Shown: positions 27,873 to 41,157, counted from the stretch's first letter. The stretch: DNA of 64,000 nucleotides from Streptomyces celluloflavus (GCA_000720995.1 JOEL01000021.1:45336-109335), one strand, 5' to 3'. Made by a program: numbers and translations. The notes: generated by a model not told the origin, from the letters alone.

Positions 27873-28967
27873 ATGCCTACCGAGTCCTTTGAGCCTGCGC
27901 AGTCCGCGGGCACCGGTGCCAGCTATGCCGCGGCGGGTGTCGACATCGAAGCGGGCGACCGCGCCGTGGACCTCATGAAGGAGTGGGTGAAGAAGGCCAC
28001 CCGCCCCGAGGTCGTCGGCGGGCTCGGCGGCTTCGCCGGCCTCTTCGACGCGTCGGCGCTCAAGAGGTACGAGCGCCCGCTGCTGGCCTCGGCCACCGAT
28101 GGCGTCGGCACGAAGGTCGACATCGCCCGCAAGATGGGCGTCTACGACAGCATCGGCCACGACCTCGTCGGCATGGTCGTCGACGACCTGGTCGTCTGCG
28201 GCGCCGAGCCGTTGTTCATGACCGACTACATCTGCGTCGGCAAGGTGTACCCGGAGCGCGTCGCCGCGATCGTGAAGGGCATCGCCGAGGGCTGTGTGCT
28301 GGCCGGCTGCGCGCTGGTCGGCGGCGAGACCGCGGAGCACCCCGGGCTGCTGGGCGTGGACGAGTTCGATGTCGCGGGCGCCGGTACCGGCGTCGTCGAG
28401 GCCGACCGGGTGCTGGGCGCGGACCGTATCCGCGCCGGCGACGCGGTGATCGCGATGGCGTCCTCCGGACTTCACTCGAACGGGTACTCGCTCGTCCGGC
28501 ACGTCCTCTTCGACCGGGCCGGGCTGGCGCTCGACCGGGAGATCCCGGAGTTCGGCCGCACCCTCGGCGAGGAGCTGCTGGAGCCCACCAAGATCTACTC
28601 GCTGGACTGCCTGGCGCTGACCCGTACGGCAGAGGTGCACGCGTTCTCGCACATCACCGGCGGCGGCCTCGCCAACAACCTCGCGCGGGTGATCCCGGAC
28701 GGTCTGCACGCCACCGTCGACCGTGCCACCTGGACGCCGGGCGCCGTCTTCGACCTGGTCGGCACGGCCGGCTCGGTGGAGCGCCGGGAACTGGAGAAGA
28801 CCCTGAACATGGGCGTCGGCATGATCGCCGTCGTACCTCAGGAGTCGGTGGACGTCACGCTGAACGTACTGGCCGACCGCGGCGTGGACGCCTGGGTCGG
28901 CGGCGAGATCGTCGAGCGCGGTGACCACGCAGAGGCAGTGACGCTGACCGGTGACTACGCGAGCTGA
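27873..28967 (+). CDS. purM: Phosphoribosylformylglycinamidine cyclo-ligase
   Basis: Converts FGAM to AIR with ATP. The 364-residue product shows SYAAAGVDIEAGD, GGFAGLFD, ATDGVGTKVDIA, GHDLVGMVVDDLVVCGAEP, LVGGETAEHPG, SSGLHSNGYSLVR, HITGGGLANNLARV and MGVGMIAVV. It is 32 bases behind purF in the same direction, so the pair is probably one operon, closed by the hairpin at 29010. Confidence 0.97.
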   Translation: MPTESFEPAQSAGTGASYAAAGVDIEAGDRAVDLMKEWVKKATRPEVVGGLGGFAGLFDASALKRYERPLLASATDGVGTKVDIARKMGVYDSIGHDLVGMVVDDLVVCGAEPLFMTDYICVGKVYPERVAAIVKGIAEGCVLAGCALVGGETAEHPGLLGVDEFDVAGAGTGVVEADRVLGADRIRAGDAVIAMASSGLHSNGYSLVRHVLFDRAGLALDREIPEFGRTLGEELLEPTKIYSLDCLALTRTAEVHAFSHITGGGLANNLARVIPDGLHATVDRATWTPGAVFDLVGTAGSVERRELEKTLNMGVGMIAVVPQESVDVTLNVLADRGVDAWVGGEIVERGDHAEAVTLTGDYAS

Positions 28968-29009
28968 GCCGCGGGGCCGCCAAGGCGGCGGTCACCAGAG
29001 CAGCACAGA

Positions 29010-29039
29010 ACCCGGTCCGGGTGATGCTCCGGACCGGGT
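29010..29039. terminator. Terminator between purM and the DUF3073 gene
   Basis: 11-bp perfect stem (29010-29020 with 29029-29039) with an 8-base loop, between two convergent genes. Confidence 0.7.
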
Positions 29040-29077
29040 CGGTGATGCTGCTGTCAGTGCCTTGAACGCACAGTGCG

Positions 29078-29326
29078 TCAGGCGCGACGACGCTGGTGGG
29101 ACGAGTCGCCCTCGTCTTCATCGTCGTTGTTGTACCGATCCGCGTACTTTGCGTACGGGTCGTCGTCGTCCTTCTCGCCCTCGAACGGTTCCCCGTTCGG
29201 AGGCTGCTGGTTCGACGTCGATGCACCCAGCTCGTCGGCCAGTCGTGAGAGATCCGTCCCACCGCTGCTGTACTTCAGCTGGCGGGCGACCTTTGTCTGC
29301 TTGGCCTTGGCCCGGCCGCGCCCCAT
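29078..29326 (-). CDS. DUF3073 domain-containing protein
   Basis: An 82-residue actinobacterial protein with the family start MGRGRAKAKQTKVARQLKY, a middle SRLADELG helix, and an acidic stretch (KDDDDPYAKYADRYNNDDED) before a basic end RRRA. The mix of a basic N-terminus and acidic C-terminus suggests binding to nucleic acid or protein, but no function is established. ATG at 29326 has GAGGGGG upstream. Confidence 0.9.
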   Translation of the reverse strand: MGRGRAKAKQTKVARQLKYSSGGTDLSRLADELGASTSNQQPPNGEPFEGEKDDDDPYAKYADRYNNDDEDEGDSSHQRRRA

Positions 29327-29689
29327 GGGTCGACCCCCTCAATGACGGGGCTCGTTGGCCCCAGAGTCTTGACACGCGTTCATGATTCGGAGCGGGCTCT
29401 CGGCAGAGAGACCGGTCCGTAGAGCTTTAACGGTACCTGCTTCCGCGGCCATACGGTACGTCGCCCGTATCACCCACCGCTCGGCACAACCTTCGGTCGC
29501 CCTGTCCCCGCTGGTCAACTGCGATTTTAACCTGTCCTGTACGGCGACCCGCCGACGGGTGGTGAGAGATGTCTCCCTCACCCCCTCGCGGCGGGCCGCA
29601 CAAGGGTGCATTTTCGGCCTGTGGAGCGCCCAGGGGAGCCGCCAGGGACCCCGAGGCGCCGAAATGACGGCCGTCCGGTGTGACGCCTG
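29327..29689. promoter_or_regulatory. Intergenic region between vdh and the DUF3073 gene
   Basis: 363 bases holding the promoter of the DUF3073 gene. A small hairpin (29349-29364, GGGGCT/GGCCCC) lies 20-40 bases before that start codon and would form in its leader. No gene is recognised. Confidence 0.4.
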
Positions 29690-30808
29690 TCAGCCGCGCC
29701 GGCCCTCCGCCATCCGCTGTTCGGCGAGCCGGTCGGCCGCCGCGGCGGGCGGAATGCCGTCCGACTTCGCACGAGCGAATATCGCCAGCGTGGTGTCGAA
29801 GATCTTCGCCGCCTTGGCCTTGCAGCGATCGAAGTCGAAGCCGTGCAGCTCGTCGGCGACCTGGATGACGCCGCCGGCGTTCACGACGTAGTCCGGGGCG
29901 TAGAGGATGCCGCGGTCGGCGAGGTCCTTCTCGACGCCGGGGTGCGCGAGCTGGTTGTTGGCCGCGCCGCACACCACCTTCGCGGTCAGCACCGGCACCG
30001 AACCGTCGTTCAGCGCACCGCCCAGCGCGCACGGCGCGTAGATGTCCAGCCCCTCGGTGCGGATCAGCGCCTCGGTGTCCGTGACCGCCGCCACCTGGGG
30101 GTGCTTGGCGCGGACCCGCTCCACCGACTCGGCGCGGACGTCCGTGATCACGACCTCGGCGCCGTCCTCCAGGAGGTGCTCGACCAGGTGGTGGCCCACC
30201 TTGCCGACGCCCGCGATACCGACCTTGCGGCCCCGCAGCGTCGGATCGCCCCACAGGTGCTGGGCCGAGGCGCGCATGCCCTGGAAGACGCCGAAGGCGG
30301 TCAGGACGGAGGAGTCGCCCGCGCCGCCGTTCTCGGGCGAACGGCCGGTGGTCCACTTGTTCGTCCGGGCGACGACGTCCATGTCGGCGACATAGGTGCC
30401 GACGTCGCACGCGGTCACGTAGCGGCCCCCGAGGGAGGCCACGAACCGGCCGTAGGCGAGCAGGAGTTCATCGGTCTTGATCAGATGGGGGTCGCCGATG
30501 ATCACGGCCTTACCGCCGCCGTGGTCCAGCCCGGCGAGGGCGTTCTTGTACGACATACCGCGCGACAGGTTGAGGGCGTCCAGCACGGCCTCCTCCTCGG
30601 AGGCGTACGCGTGGAAGCGGGTGCCGCCCAGGGCGGGTCCCAGAGCGGTGCTGTGGAGGGCGATCACAGCCTTGAGGCCGCTGGCGCGGTCCTGGCAGAG
30701 AACGACCTGCTCGTGGCCGCCCTGCTCCGATCGGAACAGGGTGTGCAGGACGCCACCGTCGGCACTGACGGAGGCAGGACGTACGTCGGTCACTGTAGTG
30801 ACTCCCAT
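29690..30808 (-). CDS. vdh: Valine (branched-chain) dehydrogenase
   Basis: A 372-residue Glu/Leu/Phe/Val dehydrogenase family enzyme that oxidatively deaminates valine and related amino acids with [20 protein letters not shown], the catalytic Lys in [13 protein letters not shown], the Rossmann loop [13 protein letters not shown] and CGAANNQL are present. In Streptomyces it feeds branched-chain acyl-CoA to macrolide and fatty acid synthesis. ATG at 30808 is used; the frame open further upstream is antisense to the next gene. Its place beside bldC agrees with other Streptomyces. Confidence 0.94.
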   Translation of the reverse strand: MGVTTVTDVRPASVSADGGVLHTLFRSEQGGHEQVVLCQDRASGLKAVIALHSTALGPALGGTRFHAYASEEEAVLDALNLSRGMSYKNALAGLDHGGGKAVIIGDPHLIKTDELLLAYGRFVASLGGRYVTACDVGTYVADMDVVARTNKWTTGRSPENGGAGDSSVLTAFGVFQGMRASAQHLWGDPTLRGRKVGIAGVGKVGHHLVEHLLEDGAEVVITDVRAESVERVRAKHPQVAAVTDTEALIRTEGLDIYAPCALGGALNDGSVPVLTAKVVCGAANNQLAHPGVEKDLADRGILYAPDYVVNAGGVIQVADELHGFDFDRCKAKAAKIFDTTLAIFARAKSDGIPPAAAADRLAEQRMAEGRRG

Positions 30809-31021
30809 ATGTCGTGAAGGACGCCCTCTGCGGGTTCTCCCGCTTGTGGCAGGAGGTGAGGAGGGCCGGTCGGGAAGAGCGTAAGACTTCCGGGGCGCAC
30901 TGGTCCGGCAGGTGCGGAGGATCACTCTCGCGCGGGGGGCGGGCATGGCACGATCTGCCGTATCCCGGGCCGGGCGGGGTAGGCAACTCCCGGCGGTGGA
31001 CTTTCCTTTGAAGGAGCGGGC

Positions 31022-31858
31022 GTGGCCCTGGCGTCGTCGGTGATGGTCCCGTATATGGCCTATTTGCGGGTTTACGAGCCGTTGGCGGCATTCCCCGAAC
31101 CGGAGCGCTCCCACTGGGCGCGCTACGCCAAGCGCGCGGACACCCCCACGGCGCAGGACGAGCAGCGCCGGGCGCTGGCGGACCTGCTGCCGACCCCGCC
31201 GGTGCCGGTGCCGGTCCACGAGAGCGCCGACGCGTTCGTCGCCGTCGTGGACGGTGTGACCTGCGTCTGCCCGTGGCGCACCCGGCTGCGCGGCTGGCAG
31301 GCGCTGGAGGGGCTGGCGGAGCTGCTGCCGGCGCCGGTGCTGGACGCGGCGCTGCCCCCGGTGGTGCGCCGGCAGGCGGCGACCGACTACGAACGGTGGC
31401 TGGCGCGCAATCCGGACGCCAGGCCCTGGATCCGCGGGGCGACCTGGCACGTCCCGGTGCGGTGGTTCGTGCTCTTCGATGACGCCGAGCGGGAGTACGC
31501 CAAGAACGGCCAGGGGCTGCTGCTGCGCTACCGGACGCCGATGGCGCAGGCCCGCCGCCGGGTCGCGCGCGGGCTGCGGACGCTGCGGGACGCGCTGGAG
31601 GAGGGGCCGCTGATCGACGGCCTGGTGGAGGTGGGGCGCTGGCTGGAGGAGTTCCACCCGCGCTCGCTCGTGGAGCTTGATTACGGCGGGCTGGTGCACG
31701 CGGTGCCCGAAGGGCGGCTCGCCGATGACCGGTCCGCCGCGGAAGTGGCGGAGGGGCTGGCCGCGCTGCGCGACGGGGACGGTGCCCGTGCCGGACTCGC
31801 GTACGAGAAACTGTCGGAGCGGTGGCGGGCGGTGCGGGAGCGCCAGTTCTCCAGCTGA
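31022..31858 (+). CDS. Conserved hypothetical protein between vdh and bldC
   Basis: A 278-residue soluble protein with no domain I can name. It has an Arg/Glu-rich helical second half ([17 protein letters not shown]) and motifs [19 protein letters not shown] and [19 protein letters not shown] at 31022 has a strong AAGGAG site. Divergent from vdh with a 213-base gap. Codon use is typical of the chromosome, supporting a conserved gene. Confidence 0.82.
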   Translation: MALASSVMVPYMAYLRVYEPLAAFPEPERSHWARYAKRADTPTAQDEQRRALADLLPTPPVPVPVHESADAFVAVVDGVTCVCPWRTRLRGWQALEGLAELLPAPVLDAALPPVVRRQAATDYERWLARNPDARPWIRGATWHVPVRWFVLFDDAEREYAKNGQGLLLRYRTPMAQARRRVARGLRTLRDALEEGPLIDGLVEVGRWLEEFHPRSLVELDYGGLVHAVPEGRLADDRSAAEVAEGLAALRDGDGARAGLAYEKLSERWRAVRERQFSS

Positions 31859-32415
31859 GTGCCCCGGGCGGGTTCCGGAGGCGCGGGGTGCGGCGAATTG
31901 CGGCCATCATGATCGTCGCGGCCCGTTGTGGCCGTCGTGATGCGTCACGATCCGCCGGATCCGACACCGCGGGACGTAGGTCCCGATCCGGGCGATTGCC
32001 TCAAGGGTGACCTAAAGCACTGACTTCGGGCCTTGCCCACAAGCCATACCCTCGTGCCAAAATAGGACAAGGAGCCTGACAAAGGTTCCTTCCGCCCAAG
32101 TATGGGCGGATAGATCGGTATTGCGTTCCTTGAGGGGTCTAGTGACGCCTGATCACGTTGTGACTGATCGTCACGACGGTGTGACTGTCCGCTATGGCAT
32201 GGTCCATCGGCTTCCGCCGAGGTTGAACACCTGAGAGGGCAATTCCATCGGTTTGGCCGACGTGGTTGGACAGATGGTGTAGTTGTAGTGCCGAGGACAA
32301 GCCGTTCGTCCTATAACCGACTCGGCCCGCGTCTGCCATTTCGGGCAACGTGGGTCAAGGTGCAGAATTTAGAGGAAAGAACCGTGATGGTTCGGTTCTC
32401 CCGAGGAGGCCGCTC
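31859..32415 (+). promoter_or_regulatory. Long upstream region of bldC
   Basis: 557 bases without a gene, noticeably less GC-rich than the coding DNA. It contains two tandem GTGA-N7-TCAC dyads (32142-32156 and 32160-32174). bldC must be transcribed from within it; TATAAC near 32314 is one possible -10 box but has no clear -35. Confidence 0.45.
32142..32174 (+). promoter_or_regulatory. Two tandem 15-bp dyads upstream of bldC
   Basis: GTGACGCCTGATCAC (32142-32156) and GTGACTGATCGTCAC (32160-32174) both fit GTGA-N7-TCAC, with centres 18 bases apart. A further GTGTGAC half follows at 32180. The binding protein is unknown. Confidence 0.5.
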
Positions 32416-32622
32416 ATGACCGCTCGCACCCCTGACGCCGAGCCGCTGCTTACGCCCGCCGAGGTCGCCACGATGTTCCGCGTGGACCCGAAGACGGTGA
32501 CCCGCTGGGCCAAGGCAGGCAAGCTCACGTCCATCCGCACGCTCGGAGGACACCGGCGTTACCGCGAGGCTGAGGTCCGCGCACTGCTCGCGGGTATCCC
32601 GCAGCAGCGCAGCGAGGCCTGA
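32416..32622 (+). CDS. bldC: Developmental regulator BldC
   Basis: A 68-residue MerR-like winged-helix protein, exactly the length of BldC. LLTPAEVATMFRVDPKTVTRWAK forms the helix-turn-helix and LGGHRRYREAEVRALL the wing. BldC binds head-to-tail on direct repeats and delays the onset of development in Streptomyces. ATG at 32416 follows GAGGAGG. A strong terminator lies 155 bases after the stop. Confidence 0.97.
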   Translation: MTARTPDAEPLLTPAEVATMFRVDPKTVTRWAKAGKLTSIRTLGGHRRYREAEVRALLAGIPQQRSEA

Positions 32623-32776
32623 ATAACCGCATAACCGGGCTGTTTCCGGGCCCCCCAACCCGTAAAAGCCCACTTGGCACCACCTGCTCCACCTGCTCCA
32701 CCAAGCTCCACACAGCTCCATACGACGCGGCGCCCGACCCCATGGGCCCACACCCGCTTCATCCGGGTACGTCATG

Positions 32777-32815
32777 AATCGCGCTGGACTCCGCCGGGTC
32801 CAGCGCGATTTTTTT
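32777..32815 (+). terminator. Intrinsic terminator of bldC
   Basis: Perfect 13-bp stem (32777-32789 with 32798-32810), 8-base loop and a run of T directly after it: the most classical rho-independent terminator in the window. Confidence 0.93.
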
Positions 32816-33114
32816 GTCTGTACGCCCGTCAGTTCGCCTGCGGCCGGCCCGATGGCGGTCCGCTGCCGGGGCTGCGGCGGCGGTGCCGCAGGGGGTGTTG
32901 TGCGGCCCTGTGGGGGCCCGTCTGTACCGACCCTGCGGTCTTGTTTCGTGCCGCTGGAGGGCGGTGCAATTGCACATATTAAATTGACCGACTGTAGGGA
33001 GGGAGTAAGTTCCCTCTCTTGTGAAACTTGTTGGGTGACGCCCGTCACATGGTGTGGTGCTTGAAGATGATACGGCCGCTGCGGTAGTGAACTTTCGCCG
33101 CCACCGTTCAACAG

Positions 33115-33136
33115 CCTCCCACCGCACGGTGGGAGG
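33115..33136 (-). terminator. Hairpin after the DUF6274 gene
   Basis: Inverted repeat of 10 bp (33115-33124 with 33127-33136) with minimal loop, 16 bases past the stop of the leftward small gene. Confidence 0.6.
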
Positions 33137-33151
33137 GGAGGGCGCCGATGG

Positions 33152-33394
33152 TCACCGGGCCGAGGGACTTTCGTCCTCCGCCGCTGACGGCCCGCAGACG
33201 GCCGGCGGAGGGGCGGGGGCGACCGCGGGCGCCTCGTCCTGTGAGCGGGCCGTCTGCGGCTCCATGGCGAGCCGCAGGAGCTGATGGCAGATCGGACAGT
33301 GCCGCGTCAGATGGCGGTAGCCCGTCGCGGCCGCCAGGTGGGCGCGTAACAGCGCCCTGGTCTCGTGCCGCACCGCCGTCGTCATCGTCGTCAT
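33152..33394 (-). CDS. DUF6274-like small protein
   Basis: An 80-residue protein, best matching the Streptomyces family DUF6274 (from memory). The conserved block RHETRALLRAHLAAATGYRHL is followed by RHCPICHQLLRLAM, whose CPIC motif plus flanking His may bind a metal. The C-terminal 35 residues are Ala/Pro-rich. ATG at 33394 has GGGGAGG 8 bases upstream; ATG at 33385 is an alternative. Function unknown. Confidence 0.75.
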   Translation of the reverse strand: MTTMTTAVRHETRALLRAHLAAATGYRHLTRHCPICHQLLRLAMEPQTARSQDEAPAVAPAPPPAVCGPSAAEDESPSAR

Positions 33395-33534
33395 CGCACG
33401 CGCCTCCCCGGCCCCCACGTCTCCTCTGTGGGTACCCGCGGTACGTGCCGCAGTCAAGATGCCCGACGGAGCCTGTCCGGTCCGCCGCACCCGGCGGGCC
33501 GGGCCCTCACCGGCACAGGGTCCGGACAGCACAA

Positions 33535-33563
33535 CGGCCCGCATCCGATGAGGATGCGGGCCG
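33535..33563 (-). terminator. Terminator of tRNA-Asp
   Basis: 12-bp perfect stem (33535-33546 with 33552-33563) and 5-base loop, 9 bases downstream of the tRNA on its strand. Confidence 0.75.
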
Positions 33564-33571
33564 AATCGATG

Positions 33572-33646
33572 CGGTCCTGACGGGATTTGAACCCGCGGCC
33601 TCCACCTTGACAGGGTGGCGAGCACTCCAAACTGCTCCACAGGACC
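33572..33646 (-). tRNA. tRNA-Asp(GTC)
   Basis: 75 bases: acceptor GGTCCTG/CAGGACC with discriminator G, anticodon loop CTGTCAA (GTC), T loop TTCAAAT. Identical to the copy at 39288-39362. Confidence 0.96.
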
Positions 33647-33756
33647 TTGCTTTTTCGCTTTCCGCTTGCGGCGGGCTGCGAAGCAAGACTGTACAGCAGG
33701 TCAGGGGGTGTGGTCGAACCCGATGCCGGTGGCCGCGCCGGTGACCGTGCCGGAGG

Positions 33757-37803
<4,047 letters not shown>

Positions 37804-37973
37804 ACGTCCTCCAGGATCTCACCTCGCCGAATCGACTGGCGAACCATTTGCGGGCGTCCGGCGGAACCGGGCGCCACGGGCGGGGCGTGGCGGTGCCGGG
37901 CGGGGCGCCGCCGGAGCATGGACCGGACCGCACCGCCGGGGCACCTGCCCGAGTATGTCCGGCAAGGGTGCTT

Positions 37974-37988
37974 TAGCGTGTTCATATG
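37974..37988 (+). promoter_or_regulatory. Possible leaderless promoter
   Basis: TAGCGT (37974-37979) is 6 bases before the ATG at 37986, with no ribosome site, the same arrangement as for purD. No clear -35 is seen. Confidence 0.4.
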
Positions 37989-39098
37989 TCTGATCAGCGT
38001 GGTGATCCTGTTCCGCCCGGTGATCCTGCTTCGCACGGTGATCCGGTTCCGCACGGGGCGCACGGACGGCCGCCGACCTGGCCGCGGAGATGGGCGGCCG
38101 CCAAGAAGTCGCCGTTCCTGCCCGCGGTCGTGCTGATCTTCATCCTCGCCGCAGCGGCCGGCCTCTTCGCCGGGTCGTACACCTACACCATGGCGAACCC
38201 GACCCCGCGCCATATCCCCACCGCCGTGGTCGGCTCCGGTGACGCCGCGCGGCAGAAGGCGTTCGCCGACGGGATGGAGCAGGCGCTGAACGCCTCGCTC
38301 CGGCTGACGCTCTACCCCACGTACGGCGAGGCCAGGAGGGCCGTCGAGGAGCAGCAGGAGTTCGCGGTCCTGCGGTCCCGCGGCGACGGGGTGGAGCTGG
38401 ACGTGGCCGGCGCCTCGGGCGCGTCGGTGGCGCAGCTGCTGGCCGAGACCGGTCCGAAGGTCGGCAAGGAGGTCGGCGTGCCGGTCACCGTCCGGGACAT
38501 CAAGCCGCTTCAGCAGGGCGATCCGCGCGGGCTGGCGCTCTTCTACATCTCGCTCGCCGCGGTGATCGTCGGCTTCGTCGGGGCGATCCAGCTCAGCGTG
38601 CACGCCGCCCGGCTCCGGCCGGCCGAACGGATCGCCTGCACCGTCGTCTACGCGCTGCTGGGCGCGTTCGCCATCGTGGCGGTGGTGGACTGGTGGCTGG
38701 GCGCGCTGCGGCTGCCGTTCGTGGAGTCCTGGCTGATCCTGGCGCTGACGATGTTCACGACCGGCATGGTCTTCACGATGTTCAACACCCTGATGGGGCG
38801 CTGGGCGATGCTGCCCACCTGGGGACTGATGGTGCTGCTGGGCAACCCGTCCTCGGGCGGCGCGGTCTCCTGGCCGCTGCTGCCGTCCGCCCTCGGCTTC
38901 ATCGGCCGCTGGCTGCCGCCGGGCGCCTCGGTCAACGCCCAGCACACCGCCGTCTACTTCAGAGGCTCCCAGCACCTCTTCCCGTTCCTGGTGCTGGGAG
39001 CCTGGGCGGTGGTGTCCTGCACCGTCTTCTGGGTCCTGCGGCACCGTCATCCGGGCGGCCGCGAGCCGGCACCGGCCCATGCGGCGCCCACGGCCTGA
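37986..39098 (+). CDS. ABC-2/DUF3533-like membrane protein
   Basis: A 370-residue membrane protein. One helix near 45-66 is followed by an extracytoplasmic domain (about 67-185) and then five helices, ending in a short charged tail. This single-helix, large loop, multi-helix layout matches the YhgE/Pip and DUF3533 group related to ABC-2 permeases; no ATPase is adjacent. The first 25 residues contain a GDP(V/A)-type repeat (GDPVPPGDPASHGDPVPHG) encoded by a degenerate 18-21-base DNA repeat. Function unknown. Confidence 0.75.
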   Translation: MSDQRGDPVPPGDPASHGDPVPHGAHGRPPTWPRRWAAAKKSPFLPAVVLIFILAAAAGLFAGSYTYTMANPTPRHIPTAVVGSGDAARQKAFADGMEQALNASLRLTLYPTYGEARRAVEEQQEFAVLRSRGDGVELDVAGASGASVAQLLAETGPKVGKEVGVPVTVRDIKPLQQGDPRGLALFYISLAAVIVGFVGAIQLSVHAARLRPAERIACTVVYALLGAFAIVAVVDWWLGALRLPFVESWLILALTMFTTGMVFTMFNTLMGRWAMLPTWGLMVLLGNPSSGGAVSWPLLPSALGFIGRWLPPGASVNAQHTAVYFRGSQHLFPFLVLGAWAVVSCTVFWVLRHRHPGGREPAPAHAAPTA

Positions 39099-39099
39099 G

Positions 39100-39144
39100 C
39101 CGGCCGCGGTCCCCGTACGCACCTCGTACGGGGGCCGCGGCCGG
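39100..39144 (+). terminator. Terminator of the membrane protein gene
   Basis: 20-bp stem with one G-U pair (39100-39119 with 39125-39144), 5-base loop, two bases after the stop codon. Confidence 0.8.
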
Positions 39145-39166
39145 GTTACGAGAGCAGAAGCACGAA

Positions 39167-39197
39167 GAAGGCCCCGATCCGATGGATCGGGGCCTTC
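39167..39197 (-). terminator. Terminator of the Glu-Asp-Phe tRNA cluster
   Basis: 14-bp perfect stem (39167-39180 with 39184-39197), loop GAT, 13 bases downstream of tRNA-Phe on its strand. Confidence 0.85.
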
Positions 39198-39209
39198 TCC
39201 CAATGGGTG

Positions 39210-39283
39210 TGGCTGGGGCCGGGGTCGAACCGGCGACCTATCGCTTTTCAGGCGATCGCTCGTACCAACTGAGCTACCCAGCC
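39210..39283 (-). tRNA. tRNA-Phe(GAA)
   Basis: 74 bases: acceptor GGCTGGG/CCCAGCC, discriminator A, anticodon GAA in loop CTGAAAA, T loop TTCGACC. CCA not encoded. Last of a three-tRNA leftward cluster. Confidence 0.96.
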
Positions 39284-39287
39284 GCAG

Positions 39288-39362
39288 CGGTCCTGACGGG
39301 ATTTGAACCCGCGGCCTCCACCTTGACAGGGTGGCGAGCACTCCAAACTGCTCCACAGGACC
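39288..39362 (-). tRNA. tRNA-Asp(GTC), second copy
   Basis: 75 bases, identical to 33572-33646. Only 4 bases separate it from tRNA-Phe, so processing from a common transcript is expected. Confidence 0.96.
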
Positions 39363-39410
39363 TTGCAATGTGCGAAAGCGGCCTGAGCCATTCTCGCACA
39401 CGGTAATGCG

Positions 39411-39483
39411 TGCCCCCAACGGGATTCGAACCCGTGCTACCGCCTTGAAAGGGCGGCGTCCTGGGCCACTAGACGATGAGGGC
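39411..39483 (-). tRNA. tRNA-Glu(TTC)
   Basis: 73 bases: acceptor GCCCTCA/TGGGGGC with one G-U pair, anticodon TTC in loop CTTTCAA, T loop TTCGAAT. First gene of the Glu-Asp-Phe cluster. Confidence 0.95.
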
Positions 39484-40039
39484 TGATGGCCCACCTTGGC
39501 GTCTTGGCGACGCCGTCGGGGACGTGAGAAGCATATGGGATGGGGGGACGGTTCGCCAAAACGGATTACCGGGGGCCGAGGAAAGGGGTTCGGAAAGGGT
39601 CGGGGGAGGGGTCCGGGACGGGGTGGCGGAGAAGGCCGTCACGGGGTGGCGCGCCCGGGTGACCTGGTCGTTGTCCGGGGTGGCGACGTGTTCGTGGTCG
39701 GCCGGGTATGTCCGTACGCCGCGTGTGTCGTGGCCGGTGTGGACCCGGCGTACGGGGTGCTGTGGCCTGGGGCGGGAGCCAGGAAGCGTGTCCCGGTGTC
39801 CGGGCCGGGGCCGGCTGGATGGCGGCGCCGAGCTCGGTGGCGTCGGCGGCCGGGTGTGCCAACTTCCTGGGGCGGATGGTGCATTCGGCGCCGGTGGTGC
39901 GGGTGTTACCGGCCGTCGGCGGGGCGGAACGGGCGGAGCGGCGCGGATGGCCGCGGGCGGGGGCCGTGCGGCCGTGGTTTCGCGTGGTGCGGTGCGGCCG
40001 TGACGATCGGTTGCGGGGCCGGTGGCGGAGAATGGGGGC
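39484..40039. other. Intergenic region, no gene recognised
   Basis: 556 very G-rich bases. Frames stay open on both strands only because of the GC bias; none gives a protein that looks real. The tRNA cluster promoter should be at its left end, and GAGAAT at 40028-40033 could be the -10 of the next gene. Confidence 0.4.
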
Positions 40040-40390
40040 GTGCTGGAAATGACGCGCGAGGAGTTCGAGGAACTGGTCGCCGAGGCGCTGGACCGGATCC
40101 CGCCGGAGCTGACCCGGCTGATGGACAACGTGGCGGTGTTCGTCGAGGACGAACCCCCGGCCGACGACCCCGGGCTGCTCGGGCTGTACGAGGGGACGCC
40201 GCTGACCGAGCGCGGGGAGTGGTACGCCGGGGTGCTGCCGGACCGGATCACGGTCTACCGGGGGCCGACGCTGCGGATGTGCGAGACGCGGGCGGATGTG
40301 GTGGCGGAGACCGAGGTGACGGTCGTCCACGAGATCGCGCACCACTTCGGGATCGACGACGAGCGGCTGCACGCGCTCGGTTACGGCTGA
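40040..40390 (+). CDS. Zincin-like metallopeptidase family protein
   Basis: A 116-residue protein of the small metallopeptidase family formerly DUF1025. It starts (V)LEMTREEFEELVAEALDRIP, has a negatively charged middle (VFVEDEPPADDPGLLG), and carries the zinc site TVVHEIAHHFGIDD, with HExxH and a following His. GTG at 40040 may be leaderless (a GAGAAT box lies 6 bases upstream); ATG at 40049 is an alternative. Peptidase activity is inferred from the motif. Confidence 0.88.
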   Translation: MLEMTREEFEELVAEALDRIPPELTRLMDNVAVFVEDEPPADDPGLLGLYEGTPLTERGEWYAGVLPDRITVYRGPTLRMCETRADVVAETEVTVVHEIAHHFGIDDERLHALGYG

Positions 40391-40485
40391 GGGGATCGGG
40401 TGCCCGGTGCGCGTGTCCTCAGGCGGGGGGCGGGAGTTGGGCAGGGCGCCCGTCGCCGCTTCCCCGCGCTCCGGAGGTCCCGCCC

Positions 40486-41157
40486 GTGCGCCCGCTCACT
40501 TCGCGCCAATCCGACCTGACATCACAGCCACATCCGGGCCCGCTGCCCGCCGCCGGCCCGGATCCGTCGCCGGTGCCGGCCGCGCCCGCCGGCCGGGCGC
40601 TGGGCCGGGTGACCGCCGCCGCGGTGGCCGTCTCGGCGCTGGCCGCGTCGCTCGCCGGGTGCATGAGCGTGAGCGATCCGGAGTCGCCGAAACCGTCCGG
40701 CCGCGCCGCGCCGCACGGCGAGGGGAAGGGGGCCGGCCGGGGGCCCGGCGGGCTGACGACGGACGGGCGCGGCGAGGGGCCGCGGCGGATGGGCCGTACC
40801 GCCGGGGACGCGCAGCACCCGAACGGCGGTGAGAAATCGGAGCCGTCGGCGGGTGCGACGCCGACGGCATCCGTACGGGGTACGCCGGTGCTGCCGGTGA
40901 AGCCGTCCGGTCCGGTGCCCGGTGCGGGCGTGGCGCACGGCGGGTCCGCGGAGCACGGCGGTGAGCACACGGAGCGGCCCGCGGACCCGCCGCCCTCGCG
41001 GGCCGGCCGGCCGACGCCGCCACCGCCCTCGCCGACCCCCACACCGTCGGCCACGAAGCCGGAGCCGGAGCCGAGCAGCTCCCCGCCGCCGAGCGTGCAC
41101 GCGTCCGGCCCGTCGGCCGTCTCGCCGGTGTATCCGCAGATGGAGATGGATGCGTGA
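40486..41157 (+). CDS. Pro-rich secreted lipoprotein
   Basis: A 223-residue protein with a long N-terminal cytoplasmic stretch, a hydrophobic segment and a lipobox LAGC (Cys59), so it should be exported and lipid-anchored. The rest is low complexity: Gly/Arg/Pro-rich, then PPPPSPTPTPSATKPEPEPS, then a short end VSPVYPQMEMDA. No domain is visible. GTG at 40486 has GGAGG 8 bases upstream. A wall-spanning spacer role is possible but not shown. Confidence 0.7.
   Translation: MRPLTSRQSDLTSQPHPGPLPAAGPDPSPVPAAPAGRALGRVTAAAVAVSALAASLAGCMSVSDPESPKPSGRAAPHGEGKGAGRGPGGLTTDGRGEGPRRMGRTAGDAQHPNGGEKSEPSAGATPTASVRGTPVLPVKPSGPVPGAGVAHGGSAEHGGEHTERPADPPPSRAGRPTPPPPSPTPTPSATKPEPEPSSSPPPSVHASGPSAVSPVYPQMEMDA

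Larger units (their letters stand above)
32623..33151. other. Intergenic region downstream of bldC
   Basis: 529 bases. It contains a CACCTGCTC-type short tandem repeat (about 32684-32706), the bldC terminator, a TTGACC-N16-TAAGTT promoter-like pair near 32983-33010 on the + strand, and a hairpin at 33115-33136. No protein gene is recognised. Confidence 0.45.

Noticed and set aside
39566-40372. 268-residue leftward frame over the metallopeptidase gene
   Set aside because: Antisense shadow of a small gene with the clear HExxH motif; the rest is Pro/Thr/Arg-biased noise.
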